A stretch of DNA of 64,000 bases from Mucilaginibacter inviolabilis. Its GTDB lineage: Bacteria > Bacteroidota > Bacteroidia > Sphingobacteriales > Sphingobacteriaceae. Shown one piece after another: positions 62,069-64,000 of this stretch. The translations under genes and the position numbers were made by a program. The notes beneath the pieces were generated by a model, which saw only the letters and a list, made by a program, of their open reading frames with translations, had not been told where the DNA came from and ran no database searches. The DNA lies in assembly GCF_011089895.1 (NCBI RefSeq), contig NZ_JAANAT010000001.1:2294001-2358000 (forward strand), in the 5' to 3' direction. Every line of letters starts with the position of its first letter. Positions within the stretch are counted from its first letter, which is position 1.

Positions 62069-63415
62069 TTAACGTTTCTTCCTGGATGGTTTACTTGTTG
62101 GATTTTTTTTGCCTACTTTACCATAACGGGCTTTATCCCTGGTAGCGTCGAATTTTTTGCGCTGATTAAGCGTTTTCTTTTCGTGGAAAGCGCCTTTAAA
62201 GTCGGGATCTTCCTTGCGTTTCTGCATGTCGATCTCTTTGTTCTGCTCCTGTCTTTCGTCGTAACCGGTTTCCTCAATAAATACGTCATCGGGAATGGCC
62301 GATACGGGTACGCTTTGCTTGATCAGTTTTTCGATCTTCCTGAGATAGTACTCCTCCGCAGGGCCACAAAAGGTAATGGCTTCGCCCGATTGCAAAGCAC
62401 GACCGGTACGCCCGATACGGTGTACATAATCCTCAATTACCACGGGTACATCAAAGTTAATTACATGGCTTACATCGCTCACATCAATACCACGCGAAGC
62501 CACATCGGTAGCCACCAAAATTTTCACCTCATCATTCTTAAACGAATTGATAGAATTGATACGGGTGTTTTGCCCTTTGTTGGCGTGCAATACCCTTACT
62601 CCGCCTTCGCCGTATTTGCGCAGTAAAAATTTATATACATCTTCGGCAGCTATACGGGTTTTACAAAATATAATGAGCTTGGTAATGTCACCTTCCAGAT
62701 CAAGCAGCTTTTTGAGCAGGTTGATCTTGGTTTTGTTGTTTGGCACATGATACAAATGCTGGTTTACCGTTTGCGCGGGGGTAGCCTGCGGGGTTACCTC
62801 AATAATGGTTGGGTATTCCAGAAAATTATTGGACAGCTCATGAATCTTATCGCTCATGGTAGCCGAAAAAAGCAGGTTTTGCCTTTTCACGGGCACCACT
62901 TCCAGTATGCGGTTTATTTGGGGCATAAAGCCCATATCCATCATTTTATCGGCCTCGTCCAGTACCAGTACCTGCAGCGTTTTGGTTACAATATGCCCGG
63001 CCAGGTAAATATCCATAAAACGGCCCGGGGTAGCCACAATAATGTCAACTCCTTTATTAATCTGCTCTATTTGTGTTTTAGGACCCAATCCGCCATAAAG
63101 TACCACTACACGCAAATCGGTATTGGCGGCAAATATTTTTACGTTTTCCTCAATCTGCATGGCCAGCTCGCGCGTTGGCGAAATGATCAGCGCCCGCGGA
63201 TTTTCGCCCTGGGCATATTTGAGCTTCATGATAATGGGCAATACATAGGCTGCCGTTTTACCGGTGCCGGTTTGCGCAATGCCCATCACATCCTGCCCGT
63301 TCAATATCGGGGGGATGGCCTTTTGCTGTATGGGCGTAGCTTCGGTATAACCGGCATCAGCTATCGCATTCAATATTTGCCGGTTAAAATTAAATTCTTC
63401 AAAAGTTACAGCCAT
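62069..63415 (-). CDS. DEAD-box RNA helicase, RhlE-like
   Basis: 448 residues from the ATG at 63415 (MAVTFEEFNFNRQIL); the frame runs further upstream but only this start has family sequence. All motifs are present: Q motif ATPIQQKAIPPIL, motif I AQTGTGKTAAY, PTRELAMQ, VATPGRFMD, motif II VLDEADKMMD, SAT in LLFSATMSD, and RIGRTGRA. The Lys/Arg-rich C-tail suggests RNA binding. A TATCTTTG box lies 4 nt before the ATG, giving a near-leaderless transcript. Confidence 0.95.
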   Translation of the reverse strand: MAVTFEEFNFNRQILNAIADAGYTEATPIQQKAIPPILNGQDVMGIAQTGTGKTAAYVLPIIMKLKYAQGENPRALIISPTRELAMQIEENVKIFAANTDLRVVVLYGGLGPKTQIEQINKGVDIIVATPGRFMDIYLAGHIVTKTLQVLVLDEADKMMDMGFMPQINRILEVVPVKRQNLLFSATMSDKIHELSNNFLEYPTIIEVTPQATPAQTVNQHLYHVPNNKTKINLLKKLLDLEGDITKLIIFCKTRIAAEDVYKFLLRKYGEGGVRVLHANKGQNTRINSINSFKNDEVKILVATDVASRGIDVSDVSHVINFDVPVVIEDYVHRIGRTGRALQSGEAITFCGPAEEYYLRKIEKLIKQSVPVSAIPDDVFIEETGYDERQEQNKEIDMQKRKEDPDFKGAFHEKKTLNQRKKFDATRDKARYGKVGKKNPTSKPSRKKR

Positions 63416-63419
63416 GCCG

Positions 63420-63427
63420 CAAAGATA
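63420..63427 (-). promoter_or_regulatory. Bacteroidota -7 box of the helicase gene
   Basis: The minus strand reads TATCTTTG, identical to the tetR box, 4 nt before the ATG at 63415. Confidence 0.5.
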
Positions 63428-63482
63428 AGCTTTTGGGGAAAGATATGAGACGTGAGATTTGAGATAGGAGATTTTTAGCCTT

Positions 63483-63580
63483 GCGCTCGTTTGTAACAAG
63501 TGCTTAGCATGGGTTTGCGTTTAAAACGCAAGAGCGATGCAATCGCTTAACCACAATAAGCACTCGTTACAAACGAGTGC
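63483..63580. repeat. Inverted repeat with GCNCTCGTTTGTAAC arms
   Basis: GCGCTCGTTTGTAACAAGTG (from 63483) matches the inverse of 63557-63580 at 22 of 24 positions. The centre holds two smaller palindromes, GCGTTTAAAACGC and AGCGATGCAATCGCT. Confidence 0.78.
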
Positions 63581-63592
63581 AAGACAGAGACG

Positions 63593-63742
63593 ATAGACTC
63601 ACCCCGCCTACGCTTCGCTGGGCGACCCTCTCTCCGGCTTCGCCGCATAGAGGGTATAGGAATTTTTTTTCAAAATCCCCTCTTTCTGCCGCAGGCGAAG
63701 AGAGGGATGTCGAGCGAAGCGATGACAGGGTGAGTCGACTAT
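63593..63742. repeat. Family B palindrome (copy 3)
   Basis: ATAGACTCACCCC at the left end is inverse to GGGTGAGTCGACTAT at the right end (one change). CCCTCTCTCCGGCTTCGCCG and CAGGCGAAGAGAGGG form the next blocks. The centre is A/T-rich and has no family A insert. Confidence 0.82.
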
Positions 63743-63760
63743 ACAATATACCACGCCCGT

Positions 63761-64000
63761 CTAATTTTCCTCTTTATGCGGATCTGTCGAAACCAGGTAA
63801 TACGTATTGTTTTGCAAAGTGATGGCTCTTACGTCTTTTTTTAGCGCAAACTTAACTGGAATAACAATGGGTGTATGGTCCGTTTGCTTTACCTCAATTA
63901 TCCGGGCACCATCTAATACCAGTTCGTTTTGCTGAGAGCCCATGCCCCCTTGTACAATATTGCCGCCTATGCGTTCCGTTCTGGTTTTTACGATCAACGT
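63761..64000 (-). CDS. C-terminal part of an unknown protein (cut by window edge)
   Basis: The frame is open to the window edge and ends at 63761, giving the last 79 residues. The visible part (RTERIGGNIVQGGMGSQQNELVLDGARIIEVKQ... HTPIVIPVKFALKKDV) is beta-rich with a hydrophilic end (STDPHKEEN). I cannot name the family from this fragment. Confidence 0.6.
   Translation of the reverse strand, partial: TLIVKTRTERIGGNIVQGGMGSQQNELVLDGARIIEVKQTDHTPIVIPVKFALKKDVRAITLQNNTYYLVSTDPHKEEN

Noticed and set aside
62791..62818. A GGGTTAC-N15-GTATT match inside the helicase gene
   Set aside because: It lies in the coding region of the minus-strand helicase, on the plus strand with no gene to serve, and the second box is only a partial match (GTATTCC). 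A chance hit is the simplest explanation.

Overview
The window looks like chromosome from a Bacteroidota bacterium, probably Sphingobacteriaceae (Mucilaginibacter/Pedobacter-like). This is an inference. It rests on GldC, two very large proteins with type IX secretion tails, a DUF4136 lipoprotein, a split nuo operon, IscX next to a ferredoxin, the almost complete absence of Shine-Dalgarno sites, and TAnnTTTG promoter boxes close to several start codons. I found no rRNA, tRNA, phage, plasmid, IS transposase or CRISPR array.

Layout. 1-3.4 kb: 5' part of pdxH, yqgE, purK-purE and a membrane protein. 3.6-11 kb: icd, a fasciclin protein, small membrane proteins, a tetR/MFS operon and a Cys-rich double-glycine (RiPP-like) precursor. 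11.3-19.6 kb: an SDR, nuoA-nuoB facing a BaiN-type flavoprotein whose start codon overlaps that of nuoA, a DUF1569 protein, a glycosyltransferase, a cupin_8 protein and a lone nuoD; nuoC is absent. 19.8-22.9 kb: an ECF sigma factor, a single protein joining an anti-sigma-like domain to a trypsin-like protease, and three tandem Asp-Ser-Ala/Thr-Lys repeat lipoproteins. 23-26 kb: small stress or envelope proteins and a ModF-like twin ABC ATPase. 26.2-33.7 kb: two giant paralogous T9SS cargo proteins and a small sorting-tail protein. 33.8-37.3 kb: a DUF4136 lipoprotein, then DUF2520-ferredoxin-iscX-kdsC-maf. 37.4-39.9 kb: a hydrolase, a secreted protein and a dioxygenase. 40-52.9 kb: cytochrome c maturation genes (ccmF, E, D, C, B) interrupted by gdh, an AraC-regulator/MacB-permease fusion and a TonB-plug-like protein. 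53-60.5 kb: ogt and a two-histidine-kinase/CheR/CheB signalling operon. 60.7-64 kb: small membrane proteins, gldC, an RhlE-type helicase and the 3' part of an unknown gene.

Strongest new signal. Five promoter-like sites share the form GGGTTAC-15 nt-GTATTAA (one begins AGGTTAC) with exactly the same spacing. Two lie in front of the ECF sigma operon on the minus strand, and one lies in front of each of the three tandem lipoprotein genes on the plus strand. This suggests a self-controlled envelope-stress regulon made of sigma factor, membrane anti-sigma/protease fusion and three disordered repeat lipoproteins.

The second theme is a very high load of intergenic inverted-repeat elements from at least ten sequence families. 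Some are nested inside one another, one has become the coding N-terminus of Maf, and one abuts nuoD, which has lost any ATG start.
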